From positions 183,293-247,292 of the forward strand of contig CAYQVH010000003.1 in assembly GCA_964420975.1 (NCBI GenBank): DNA of 64,000 nucleotides. Reading direction: 5' to 3'. Source of the DNA: Accumulibacter sp964420975 (lineage in GTDB: Bacteria; Pseudomonadota; Gammaproteobacteria; Burkholderiales; Rhodocyclaceae). Below the pieces are notes generated by a model. The model was not told the DNA's origin, made no database searches, and was given only the letters and a program-made list of their open reading frames with translations. Both the position numbers and the translations under genes were made by a program. How positions within the stretch are numbered: the stretch's first letter is position 1; each line of letters begins with the position of its first letter. This document shows, one piece after another, positions 46,736 through 54,460 of this stretch.

Positions 46736-47527
46736 TCAGCGAACGAGCATCGGATCAAGGCCGTGCCGCCGGACATTGGCTACCAGGCGACCGTCGCGCT
46801 TCATCTCGGCGAGCACTTTCTCCACGCGGGCATGAAAGCGATCGTCGCCGGGCGCCATCGCCCACGCATAGGGGGTGAGGTGGTAGATTCCCGGTGGCGA
46901 CACGAGGCGCGCCCAGTCGCTGTTGTCGAGCATCCGCCGGCTGAACGCGTAGTCGGTCATGAAGACGTCGGCCCGGCCTGCTTGCACTTCCTGTTCGCGG
47001 GCTGCCGGCGTGTCGACGACGCGCAGTTCGGCAGCCGTCAGCTTGCCCTTCATGACCGTCTCGTGCAGAGTGCCCTTGGCGACCACGACGACGGTCCCTG
47101 GTCGGTCGATGTCTGCCCATGTCTGGATGCGGCGATTCGTCCTCGTCGTGATGGCGTAGATGTCGCTGGCGAGATGCGGTTGCGTGAATCGCAGCTTCTC
47201 CTGCCGCTGCGGGGTAATGCCGATGGCAAACATGGCGATGTCGCAGCGGTCCGAGCTAATGTCGGTGATCAGGCTGGCGAACGAGCTATCGACGAACTGC
47301 AGCTTGACGCCGAGGTCGCGAGCGAGCTCGTGCGCGTTGTCGATGTCTACGCCACTGAGCTGCTGCGTCTTCGGGTTGCGGAACGATATGCCGTAGTAGT
47401 CCGGCCAGATACAGACGCGCAACTGCCCGCCGGCTGCGATGCGCGCCAGGCGATCCGGCGCATCGGCGGCGATGGCCGGCGACGCCAGGCAAAGTAGGAT
47501 GAGCAGACGGTAAAGTGGTTCTTTCAT
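46736..47527 (-). CDS. Periplasmic solute-binding protein, family 3
   Basis: 263 residues with a signal peptide (LLILLCLASPAIAA). LRVCIWPDYYGISFRNP, LSGVDIDNAHELARDLG, CDIAMFAIGITPQRQEKL and AGRADVFMTDYAFSRRML follow the SBP_bac_3 fold for amino acids and related ligands. No permease or ATPase gene is adjacent; the neighbour is a hybrid kinase. It may act as a ligand-presenting sensor component rather than a transporter part (inference). Confidence 0.87.
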   Translation of the reverse strand: MKEPLYRLLILLCLASPAIAADAPDRLARIAAGGQLRVCIWPDYYGISFRNPKTQQLSGVDIDNAHELARDLGVKLQFVDSSFASLITDISSDRCDIAMFAIGITPQRQEKLRFTQPHLASDIYAITTRTNRRIQTWADIDRPGTVVVVAKGTLHETVMKGKLTAAELRVVDTPAAREQEVQAGRADVFMTDYAFSRRMLDNSDWARLVSPPGIYHLTPYAWAMAPGDDRFHARVEKVLAEMKRDGRLVANVRRHGLDPMLVR

Positions 47528-47992
47528 CGGTGGCCTCGGTTGCGGTGAGTCCTGCGGTTCCTGATGCGGCTCTCGGATCGAGCGGATCTCCGGGGCAGAT
47601 ACGTTCGGAAGCGTGCGCCCCCTCGTGATCGAAATGACTGCCGCCGTTGCCGGTCAGGTAGACCACTGCTTCGTCGACCGTCCTGGCTCGCTTGTACGGA
47701 CGGGCGCAAGGTCAATCGGCACACAGGACACGGCTTACGCAAATCCGTGGGCTTGGGTGACGGCGAAAGCGTCGCAATACGGTAACGGTAAGGAACGGCC
47801 CCAGGCGATCATACGCCGTGCCATCGGGGCGCAACAAGGGTTAACCCGATCGCCGCTTGGGAAGCGGCAATCCTCACCCCGCGGACTGACCCGCGGTGCG
47901 CATTGGTCAACGACCTTGGTTCGTGGGTGCCGTCCCGCACCGTTTCGCCTTCCGACGCGTGACGGAATTGAAGGCCGCAATCGACGATTCGT
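47528..47992. other. Long intergenic region/leader with hairpins
   Basis: 465 bases without a supported gene. It contains the predicted leader of the solute-binding protein mRNA (47528-47801) and, upstream of the promoter, two short inverted repeats (CCGCTT/AAGCGG near 47853-47867 and a CCGCGG pair near 47880-47895). I could not match the leader to a known riboswitch. Confidence 0.45.
47808..47837 (-). promoter_or_regulatory. Predicted sigma-70 promoter for solute-binding/kinase unit
   Basis: Minus-strand TTGTTG (47837-47832) and TATGAT (47813-47808) are 18 bases apart. Transcription would start near 47801, giving a leader of about 270 bases before the solute-binding protein ATG. Confidence 0.5.
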
Positions 47993-48331
47993 TCAGCCCA
48001 GGGCCGCGCGCAGCGCTACCAAGCCATGCAGCGCCGCCATGCCGACGATGAAGGGCAGCCAGGGGTTTTTCCAGCGGCTCGCCACCGCCACGACCGCGAG
48101 CATCGCCAGCAGCTTCGGGTTGAGCGGCGCAACCTGCCCCTGGGTCAGCAGCAGGTCGGGCGCCACGATGGCGGCCAGCGCGGCGGCCGGCGCGTAGCGC
48201 AAGGCGCGCTGCACCACCGGCGGCAAGGTGATGCGGCTACCGAGGACGATAAAGCTGGCGCGCGGCAGCGTCGTCGCCAGGCCGAGCGCCAGCAGGACGG
48301 GCCAGATCGTCCAGTCGTGACCGCCACTCAT
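47993..48331 (-). CDS. azlD: AzlD-type branched-chain amino acid exporter subunit
   Basis: 112 residues with four hydrophobic segments; LGLATTLPRASFIVLG and LRYAPAAALAAIVAPDLLL are typical AzlD sequence. Works with AzlC to export branched-chain amino acids or analogues. The ATG overlaps the azlC stop (ATGA). A frame continuing further upstream is only the shadow of azlC. Confidence 0.9.
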   Translation of the reverse strand: MSGGHDWTIWPVLLALGLATTLPRASFIVLGSRITLPPVVQRALRYAPAAALAAIVAPDLLLTQGQVAPLNPKLLAMLAVVAVASRWKNPWLPFIVGMAALHGLVALRAALG

Positions 48332-49050
48332 GGCCTGCTCCCGCGCACGTTCCAGTGTTCGGCCGCGAAGCCGGCGAGGATGCCGGCGACGATGCCGGCG
48401 AAGAGTCCGAGCCGTAAGGGCAAAGCCGACAGCGCGACCGCCGTGGCGCCGCCGACCAGGGCCGAGACCAGCATCGGCCGCGCCTTGGACATCGGGATCA
48501 GGAGCAGCATCAGCGCGATCGTCGCCATGAACTCGAGCGACCAGGATTTGGGAATCTGTCCGGCGAAGCCGATGCCGACCAGCGCGAAGCCCTGCCAGAG
48601 CACCCAACTCCACAGCGAAGGCGCGAGGAAATAGCCGAGTCGCCAGTCGCGGCTCTCGACATGCAGCATCTTGTCGAGCGTGACCGCGAAGACGCCGTCG
48701 GTCAGCAGGTGGCCGCAGACCCAGCGACCCTTCGACCCGACGCCGCGAAAGCCCTGTGCGATGGCGGCCGAAAAGATCACGAAACGCAGGTTGATCGCCA
48801 ACGCAGCGCCCACCATCAGCCACACCGGCGCACCGGCGGCAATCAGCGGCAAAGTGCCGAGCTGCGCCGCGCCGGCGAAAACGATGACGTTCATACCCAT
48901 CGCCTGCAGCGGCGACAGTCCGGCGCTAGTCATCGCGACGCCGGTAACGAGAGCCCACGGCACCAAGCCGACCGAAAGCGGCAGGAAGAGGAAGAAGCCT
49001 TCGCGCGCACCGGCGCGGAAGTCGGGGGAGAAGCGTGAGGTCAGGGACAT
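48328..49050 (-). CDS. azlC: AzlC-type branched-chain amino acid exporter subunit
   Basis: About 240 residues with six to eight membrane segments. FRAGAREGFFLFLPLSVGLVP, VFAGAAQLGTLPLI and LAINLRFVIFSAAIA are AzlC/LivE hallmarks. The start is set at the ATG 49050 by family length; an ATG at 49113 would add 21 residues. Forms an operon with azlD. Confidence 0.9.
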   Translation of the reverse strand: MSLTSRFSPDFRAGAREGFFLFLPLSVGLVPWALVTGVAMTSAGLSPLQAMGMNVIVFAGAAQLGTLPLIAAGAPVWLMVGAALAINLRFVIFSAAIAQGFRGVGSKGRWVCGHLLTDGVFAVTLDKMLHVESRDWRLGYFLAPSLWSWVLWQGFALVGIGFAGQIPKSWSLEFMATIALMLLLIPMSKARPMLVSALVGGATAVALSALPLRLGLFAGIVAGILAGFAAEHWNVRGSRP

Positions 49051-49144
49051 CGTCGGCAGGCGAAGGGTGGCGTAGAGTGGCGACTTCGGTTCGGCGGGGT
49101 GATGCCTGGGCATCCCACCTGCCGGGCTTGTCCGGCGGATCGTA

Positions 49145-49411
49145 TCAGCAGCTCGGGTCCGCCGGGGGCGCCAGCGTGCCGACCCCGTGCCGCCGGCTAC
49201 ACACGACGGTGACGATGTTCGCCAGCGAGGAGCCGACCGTCGGCGCGTCGATCCGTTCGCCGAGGGCCGGGAGGCAGAAGTCGAGCTGGCGGCGACGTAG
49301 CCGGCTGTCTACAACTCCGCTGGGATCAGTCGTCAGATCACGAACCGCCATGGCGAACGGATACGAAGTCCATACGATGCACCCGCCCTCGAGCGCATCC
49401 ACCCGCGTCAC
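49145..49411 (-). CDS. Small hypothetical protein coupled to the flavoprotein gene
   Basis: 88 residues from a GTG at 49411 that overlaps the flavoprotein stop (ATGTGA), with GGGAGAG 5-6 bases upstream. It reads TRVDALEGGCIVWTSYPFAM..GVVDSRLRRRQLDFCLPAL and ends in a Cys. No family recognised. Codon use is consistent with a gene, and coupling to the upstream gene supports translation, but the case rests on sequence alone. Confidence 0.45.
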   Translation of the reverse strand: MTRVDALEGGCIVWTSYPFAMAVRDLTTDPSGVVDSRLRRRQLDFCLPALGERIDAPTVGSSLANIVTVVCSRRHGVGTLAPPADPSC

Positions 49412-50598
49412 ATGGACTCTCCCAAAGAACGGTTCGGCAAGGGCAATGTGTTGAAGCGCGCCACGAACCGGCGGTCGATCCAGTCCTTCCAGCGCCACAC
49501 CCAGGCGCCCTCGGTGGCCCAGTCGCCGCGTGCGGCGATGGCGTAGCGATCACCGGTGCTGATTAACGCCAGCCAGTGGCGCTGCGGGTGCCACGGGCGC
49601 GGTGCCCTGCCAAACAGGGAACGGCGGAGATTGTCGGCCAGCGGCCGACCTTGGCGAACGGCAAAGACGCCTGCTTTCTCCAGTCGCCTTCCACTCATCG
49701 CCGCGCAGTCCCCGGCAGCGAAGATCAGCGGATCGGCAACCGACTGCAGCGTCGCACCGATCCGGATGAAACCCCTCTCGTCCAGTTCGAGACCGCAGTC
49801 CCGCAACCACGGAGCGCCGCTCGCCTGCGTTGCCCAGACGATCTCATCGACGGGCACCACCTCGCCGTTAGCAGTGACTAGGCGGTCGCGTGCGACGCTA
49901 TTGACGTGGCTGGCGCGATGAACAATCACGCCACGAGTCGCAAGGACGGCCTCGACTTTCCCGCGGACGCGTCGGTTGTGGTTCGGAAGAAGGCTGTCGC
50001 TGTCGGAAAACAGTCGGAACGAGAGGTTGTCGACGGGGTGTCCGCTGGCCCGTCGCTCGCACTGCAGGCGGTACTGCATCGCCAGCGTCAGCTCGACACC
50101 TGAAACGCCGGCACCGACGACGGCGATCGTCGTCGGCTGACTACTCCGGCTGACCCGCTCGCAGAGCACCCGCCAGCGCGCGTCGAAGTGCGGGATCGGC
50201 TTCACCGGAATCGCGTACTCTGCGGCTCCGGCGACCTGCGCCGTCGTCGGCACCGAGCCGACGTTGATCGACAGGCGGTCGTAGGCGACCGGCGGTTGGC
50301 GGAGACAATGGACCAGCTGCCGTTTGCGGTCGACGGCAACCACCTCATCGCAAACGAAACGCGCCCCGGCACAGGTCGCCAGGCGACGTAGATCGATCAT
50401 CACGTCTTCGTAGCCGTAATGACCGGCGACGTATCCAGGCAACATTCCGGAGTACGGCGAGCGGACGTCGTTGCTGATCAGGACGACGCCCACCCCCGGC
50501 AGCGGATGCTGTGCCAGATGTCGAAGAACGCCAAGGTGACTATGTCCGCCACCGACGAGGACGAGTTGGCGGAGCGTTACTGCGGTGTTGGAGTGCAT
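49408..50598 (-). CDS. FAD/NAD(P)-dependent oxidoreductase, SelD-N/NDH-2-like
   Basis: 396 residues. LVLVGGGHSHLGVLRHL is the FAD dinucleotide-binding motif in the form seen in the flavoprotein half of fused NADH dehydrogenase-SelD proteins. SPYSGMLPGYVAGHY, VVGAGVSGVELTLAMQ (NAD site) and LIFAAGDCAAM (second FAD contact) follow. The SelD kinase half is absent, so this is a stand-alone flavoprotein. Reaction uncertain: pyridine-nucleotide disulfide/quinone-type oxidoreductase. Confidence 0.85.
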   Translation of the reverse strand: MHSNTAVTLRQLVLVGGGHSHLGVLRHLAQHPLPGVGVVLISNDVRSPYSGMLPGYVAGHYGYEDVMIDLRRLATCAGARFVCDEVVAVDRKRQLVHCLRQPPVAYDRLSINVGSVPTTAQVAGAAEYAIPVKPIPHFDARWRVLCERVSRSSQPTTIAVVGAGVSGVELTLAMQYRLQCERRASGHPVDNLSFRLFSDSDSLLPNHNRRVRGKVEAVLATRGVIVHRASHVNSVARDRLVTANGEVVPVDEIVWATQASGAPWLRDCGLELDERGFIRIGATLQSVADPLIFAAGDCAAMSGRRLEKAGVFAVRQGRPLADNLRRSLFGRAPRPWHPQRHWLALISTGDRYAIAARGDWATEGAWVWRWKDWIDRRFVARFNTLPLPNRSLGESM

Positions 50599-50762
50599 TT
50601 TTCGTCCGCTTCGGGTTGACGCGACGGATCGGCGACGACGGAATCACTACCCGTTCGGCGATTGACGATCGCTTTCGATGGCGGTCAGTGAGCAGCCAGG
50701 CGTCATCGAAACAGAACCGATCGAACCGATTTTCGCCATTTGGAGTCGCTGATCGCGGCGAC

Positions 50763-51503
50763 TCAACTGAGTTCGTGCCGCTTTTGTTCGATCTGGACGA
50801 CATAGCGCTGGATCGACTTTTCGTCGGCACGGCGAAGATCGGCGAACTGCAGGCCAATGCGCCACTGGGTGACGCCGGCTCGCAGCTCAATCGGCGTTGC
50901 GTGCCGAACGCACGCGTCGACGCCAATCGCCTGCTTCTCGTCCGGCAGTGCGAAAGAACACCGGGGCAGCGCGAGCCCCGTTTCGAGACCCTCGACACTG
51001 CTCGCACTGAGGCCGACTCCGGCCACCGACAGATCGTGTACCGGTAAGGTCAGCAGTCGCCCGGCCGGGTGCCGTACCCGATACTGCAGTGGATTCGCCA
51101 GCGGCGTAACGACCCGGAAGACGTCGCGCCGCTGCAGGCGGACGATGAACTTTGGCAGCGGCACGACAAAGGCCTGCGCACCGCGAAAAGTGACCTCCCG
51201 CGCCTGGCCGGTAGAAAACTGGACGTGGATGCCCCCTGGTCGAGCGAGAAAGACGTTGCGCTGGCTTTCGGAAAAGCGCCGGTTGACTTCGGCGCTACCG
51301 CTGCAATCGATGATCAGGCCACCGTTATCGGGACGCACCGCCAGAAGCAGGGTCAAAAAGTGTTCACTGTTGCCGGCAAACTGTACAGAGAACGACTCCT
51401 TGTGCTCGACAAATCCGGTCAGCGTATAGGCCACCGCCGTATTGCCAAGGATGTGAAAACGATCCTCGATTTCGGCTTCCGACAGCTGGGCTATCTGCGC
51501 CAT
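50763..51503 (-). CDS. ycgR: Flagellar brake protein YcgR (PilZ domain)
   Basis: 246 residues, the YcgR length. An N-terminal YcgR domain (about 8-115) is followed by PilZ (about 118-240) with the c-di-GMP signature RRDVFR and DLSVAGVG. When bound to c-di-GMP, YcgR slows the flagellar motor. ATG at 51503 follows GGGAGG. This links the diguanylate cyclases in this window to a plausible output. Confidence 0.9.
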   Translation of the reverse strand: MAQIAQLSEAEIEDRFHILGNTAVAYTLTGFVEHKESFSVQFAGNSEHFLTLLLAVRPDNGGLIIDCSGSAEVNRRFSESQRNVFLARPGGIHVQFSTGQAREVTFRGAQAFVVPLPKFIVRLQRRDVFRVVTPLANPLQYRVRHPAGRLLTLPVHDLSVAGVGLSASSVEGLETGLALPRCSFALPDEKQAIGVDACVRHATPIELRAGVTQWRIGLQFADLRRADEKSIQRYVVQIEQKRHELS

Positions 51504-51928
51504 GGCGCCTCCCGATGGAGTCGGGTGCACGGCGTGTGCGCAGGCACACTGTCGGCGGCGCGTCCACAAGGCGCACGGCCAGCGGTAGCGAAAAACGGCT
51601 TACCCGGTCCTTGCCCAGTCGCCAGACCAACGTCCGCCAGCCAAACGCTCTCGCGTATCGACGACACAGCTTCCGCATCCCCTCAGATGAAGTGCAAACG
51701 CGAAAGTATTTATCGACTTACCGTCGGACGTCAATTGCCGCCGCGCGAACGACGCAGGCATCGCTTCGGCGCCATCCGTGGCTCGTTTCCCGCCGAATGA
51801 ACGGGGCTTCCCCGTCGGATTCTGCCGCGGGCGCACCATGCGCTTGACGATTCAGCAGGCGAGGACAATACTTGTCTTGTGCGCTCGTTCGCACCCCTGT
51901 CTCTCTTGACCCTTCCAAGGACGCCGCG
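51504..51928. other. Intergenic region, nothing recognised
   Basis: 425 bases between divergent ycgR and the SYLF gene. Open frames here lack starts with ribosome-binding sites and show no family motifs. No repeat or terminator is evident. Confidence 0.45.
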
Positions 51929-52483
51929 ATGTACAAGACCTTCCTAACCTCCGTCGCCACTTTGCTCAGCGCGATCACGCTCTTGGCAAACGCATCGCCA
52001 GCCGCCGCAGAAGATGCCGCTGCCCTTAATGTCAGCGCGCAGCGTGCCTATAGGAAACTGGTTGCGAACGTACCGGCAGCGAGGGAACTTGGCAAGCGCG
52101 CGGTAGCTGTCCTCGTTTTCCCCAAGATCACCAAAGCCGGATTCGTCGTCGGCGGCCAGTACGGCGAAGGCGTCCTCTTCCGAGGGGGTCAGCCTGCCGG
52201 CTATTACAGTACTGCGGGGGCTTCGTATGGATTGCAGGCCGGCATGCAGCAATACGGCTACGCGATGTTCTTCACCAACGACAAGGCTCTGGCTGCGCTG
52301 ACCGAGACCGACGGTTTCGAAGTCGGCGTTGGTCCCAGTGTCGTCGTCGTCGATCAGGGCATGGGCAAGTCGGCGACGTCGATCACTGCCCAGGAGGACG
52401 TCTATGCGTTCATCTTTGGCCAGACAGGGCTGATGGCGGGGATCGGCGTACAAGGCAACAAGATCACGAAACTGGCAAAGTAG
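51929..52483 (+). CDS. Exported SYLF-domain (YSC84-like) protein
   Basis: 184 residues. A signal peptide (about 1-27, ending near ASPAAA) is followed by the SYLF pattern: AVLVFPKITKAGFVVGGQYGEGVLF, GAGASYGLQAGMQQ-like GYAMFFTND, and a C-terminal QEDVYAFIFGQTGLMAG. In eukaryotes the domain binds phosphoinositides; bacterial members are exported and of unknown role. ATG at 51929 with AAGGA upstream; an outer frame at 51872 lacks a signal-like start. Confidence 0.88.
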   Translation: MYKTFLTSVATLLSAITLLANASPAAAEDAAALNVSAQRAYRKLVANVPAARELGKRAVAVLVFPKITKAGFVVGGQYGEGVLFRGGQPAGYYSTAGASYGLQAGMQQYGYAMFFTNDKALAALTETDGFEVGVGPSVVVVDQGMGKSATSITAQEDVYAFIFGQTGLMAGIGVQGNKITKLAK

Positions 52484-52786
52484 CCCGGCGACGCGCGGAC
52501 GAGCGGCGGTTGGCAGTGCCGGCAGCGTAGCCTGCGTTGTTCGCACCCCGAACACGGCGTTCCTGGTCGATCCGGCAGGGCATTCGCCGAGAGGGTCAAG
52601 TTTGGTCGTCGCCGTAGCCTGTGTCGAGGGGCCGACTGGCAGCCTGTCGGACCTGAGGGGTCGAAGCAAAAAAGTGGGCAGCGAGGACAGATGTTGATGA
52701 ATTTCGCCGCCCCATTGATTGCAGCCAATGTTGGTCAAGTCTGAGCCGGTAAGACGAAAGGTGGCTTCGAACCGTTTCTCGATACC

Positions 52787-52816
52787 TTGCTGCCGGCACC
52801 CACCATTCGTTACAAT
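52787..52816 (+). promoter_or_regulatory. Sigma-70 promoter of the rpsF operon
   Basis: TTGCTG (52787-52792) and TACAAT (52811-52816) are 18 bases apart, followed about 60 bases later by the rpsF start. The 300 bases further upstream hold no recognisable gene. Confidence 0.7.
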
Positions 52817-52878
52817 AGACGGTTTTCCACCTTGCTCCACCGTTCGCATGGCGGGGGGCTTTGCCATAAGGAGTGTTC

Positions 52879-53259
52879 ATGCGCCACTACGAGATCGTAT
52901 TGATCGTCCATCCGGATCAGAGCGAACAGGTGCCGGCAATGGTCGAGCGCTACAAAACGCTGATCGCTGCCAAGGGCGGGCAGATACACCGTCTTGAGGA
53001 CTGGGGTCGCCGCCAGATGGCGTACCCGATTCAGAAGCTGCACAAGGCTCATTATGTGCTGATGAATATCGAGTGTGACAACACGACGCTGGCCGAACTC
53101 GAGCACGGCTTCAAATTCAACGACGCCATCCTCCGTCATTTGACGATTCGGGCCAAGAGGGCGGTGACGACGCCGTCGCCCATGATGAAGGACGAGAAGG
53201 CGAAGTCATTGCTCCAACCTCGGGATGCCGCGCCGGAAACCGCTGCATCCGCCGGCTGA
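52879..53259 (+). CDS. rpsF: 30S ribosomal protein S6
   Basis: 126 residues. MRHYEIVLIVHPDQSEQVPAM and RQMAYPIQKLHKAHYVLMN are S6 landmarks; a charged, disordered C-terminal tail extends past residue 100. AAGGAG precedes ATG 52879 (an in-frame GTG two codons earlier is less likely). S6 binds S18 in the small subunit; the gene is first in the rpsF-priB-rpsR-rplI operon. Confidence 0.97.
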   Translation: MRHYEIVLIVHPDQSEQVPAMVERYKTLIAAKGGQIHRLEDWGRRQMAYPIQKLHKAHYVLMNIECDNTTLAELEHGFKFNDAILRHLTIRAKRAVTTPSPMMKDEKAKSLLQPRDAAPETAASAG

Positions 53260-53591
53260 GCGTCACAGCGCTGCCCAACAACTTTGAACTGAGTGGAGTA
53301 CTGATCGATCGGCAAGCGTTGCGGTTCACCCCGGCCGGCGTGCCTGTCAGCGAGTGTCTGCTCCGACATTGCTCGGAACAGATCGAGGCGGGAAGTCCGC
53401 GGTGCGTCGAATGCGACGTGCAAGTGCTGGCCCTCGGCGAAACCGCACGCTGGCTGCAGGCCGTGAGTCCGGGGACCGCGATGCGGGTCAAGGGCTTCCT
53501 TGCCGCGAAGAGCCGTAACAGCCGACAGCTCAGGCTTCACGCCACTGCGATCGAATTTCTGGAAGGAACGGAAAATGCCCAGATTCTTTAA
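53256..53591 (+). CDS. priB: Primosomal replication protein N (PriB)
   Basis: About 111 residues, single-strand DNA-binding OB-fold protein of the restart primosome (with PriA). NNFELSGVLIDRQALRFTPAGVPV is the family start region, and KGFLAAKSRNSRQLRLHATAIEFLE the C-terminal strands. No ATG, GTG or TTG exists upstream of this region; a CTG at 53256 overlapping the rpsF stop is the most plausible start. A TTG at 53319 would cut off the first strand. Its stop overlaps the rpsR start. Confidence 0.88.
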   Translation: MSVTALPNNFELSGVLIDRQALRFTPAGVPVSECLLRHCSEQIEAGSPRCVECDVQVLALGETARWLQAVSPGTAMRVKGFLAAKSRNSRQLRLHATAIEFLEGTENAQIL

Positions 53592-53850
53592 GAAAAAGGA
53601 CGACAAGAACGTCAAGAAACGTGGCGGCGGTCTATTCAAGCGGCGCAAGTTCTGCCGCTTTACCGCCGAGAAGATGGAGGAAATCGACTATAAGGACGTC
53701 GATCTCTTCAAGGAGTACATCGCCGAGAACGCCAAGATCATGCCGGCACGACTGACTGGAACCAAGGCGGGCTACCAGCGGATGTTGTCGGTTGCGATCA
53801 AGCGTGCCCGTTTCCTGGCTCTGCTGCCCTACACCGACAATCATCACTGA
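53575..53850 (+). CDS. rpsR: 30S ribosomal protein S18
   Basis: 91 residues; RRKFCRFTAEKMEEIDYKDV, ARLTGTKAGYQR and VAIKRARFLALLPY are S18 signatures. ATG at 53575 lies inside the end of priB with GGAAGGAA upstream. Partner of S6 on the 30S platform. Confidence 0.97.
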   Translation: MPRFFKKKDDKNVKKRGGGLFKRRKFCRFTAEKMEEIDYKDVDLFKEYIAENAKIMPARLTGTKAGYQRMLSVAIKRARFLALLPYTDNHH

Positions 53851-53864
53851 GCGAGGACAGGACG

Positions 53865-54323
53865 ATGCAGATTATTCTGATGGAGAAGATTCCGAGCCTG
53901 GGTGATCTCGGCGATCTCGTCAAGGTGAAGGATGGTTACGCGCGCAACTTTCTGATTCCCAAAGGGAAAGCCAAGCGGGCAACGCCCTTGGCGCTGAAGG
54001 AGTTCGAGACCAAGCGTGCAGAACTGGAGCAGGCAGCAGCCAGCAAACTGGCTGCGGCACAGGCGCGGGCGGATGAGTTGGCCGGCCTCGTCGTCAAGAT
54101 CGCACGCAAGGCCGGGGTCGATGGGCGATTGTTCGGCTCGGTCACCAACTTCGACGTTGCCGACGGCTTGCGTGCTTTGGGCTACGAGGTCGAAAAGTCG
54201 GCGGTGCGTATGCCGGGTGGGCCGCTGAAGACGCTCGGCGACAGTCAGCTGGCGATCGCCCTGCATGGAGACGTGATGGCAACCGTAACCATATCGGTCG
54301 TCCCGGAGCAGATGAAGCTGTAG
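53865..54323 (+). CDS. rplI: 50S ribosomal protein L9
   Basis: 152 residues. MQIILMEKIPSLGDLGDLVKVKDGYARNFLIPKG-type N-terminus binds 23S rRNA; a long helix (about 40-75) leads to the C-terminal domain. Last gene of the operon, followed by a strong terminator. Confidence 0.97.
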   Translation: MQIILMEKIPSLGDLGDLVKVKDGYARNFLIPKGKAKRATPLALKEFETKRAELEQAAASKLAAAQARADELAGLVVKIARKAGVDGRLFGSVTNFDVADGLRALGYEVEKSAVRMPGGPLKTLGDSQLAIALHGDVMATVTISVVPEQMKL

Positions 54324-54357
54324 CGTGTTGAACACATGCGTTGGCCTGACAGCCCCC

Positions 54358-54388
54358 AAAAAGCCTTGTCCCGCGGCAAGGCTTTTTT
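54358..54388 (+). terminator. Rho-independent terminator after rplI
   Basis: AAAAAGCCTTG and CAAGGCTTTTTT form a 9-11 base-pair stem around an 8-base loop (TCCCGCGG) ending in a T-run. It separates the ribosomal operon from dnaB. Confidence 0.93.
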
Positions 54389-54460
54389 CACGTCGACGTC
54401 GCGAAACGGTCCGCAGGCCGCTCTCGTCGAAGCATATCGCGTCCAGGGGTCATCGTTCGA

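Noticed and set aside
45263..47497. 744-residue plus-strand open frame
   Set aside because: Antisense across the hybrid kinase and solute-binding protein genes; composition typical of high-GC shadow frames.
47528..47801. Possible c-di-GMP (GEMM) riboswitch in the leader
   Set aside because: Some GCGAAAGC and ACGCAAA-like strings occur, but the conserved core and pairing of GEMM are not there.
48332..48823. Upstream extension of the azlD frame
   Set aside because: Only the out-of-frame image of azlC; the ATGA overlap gives the true start.
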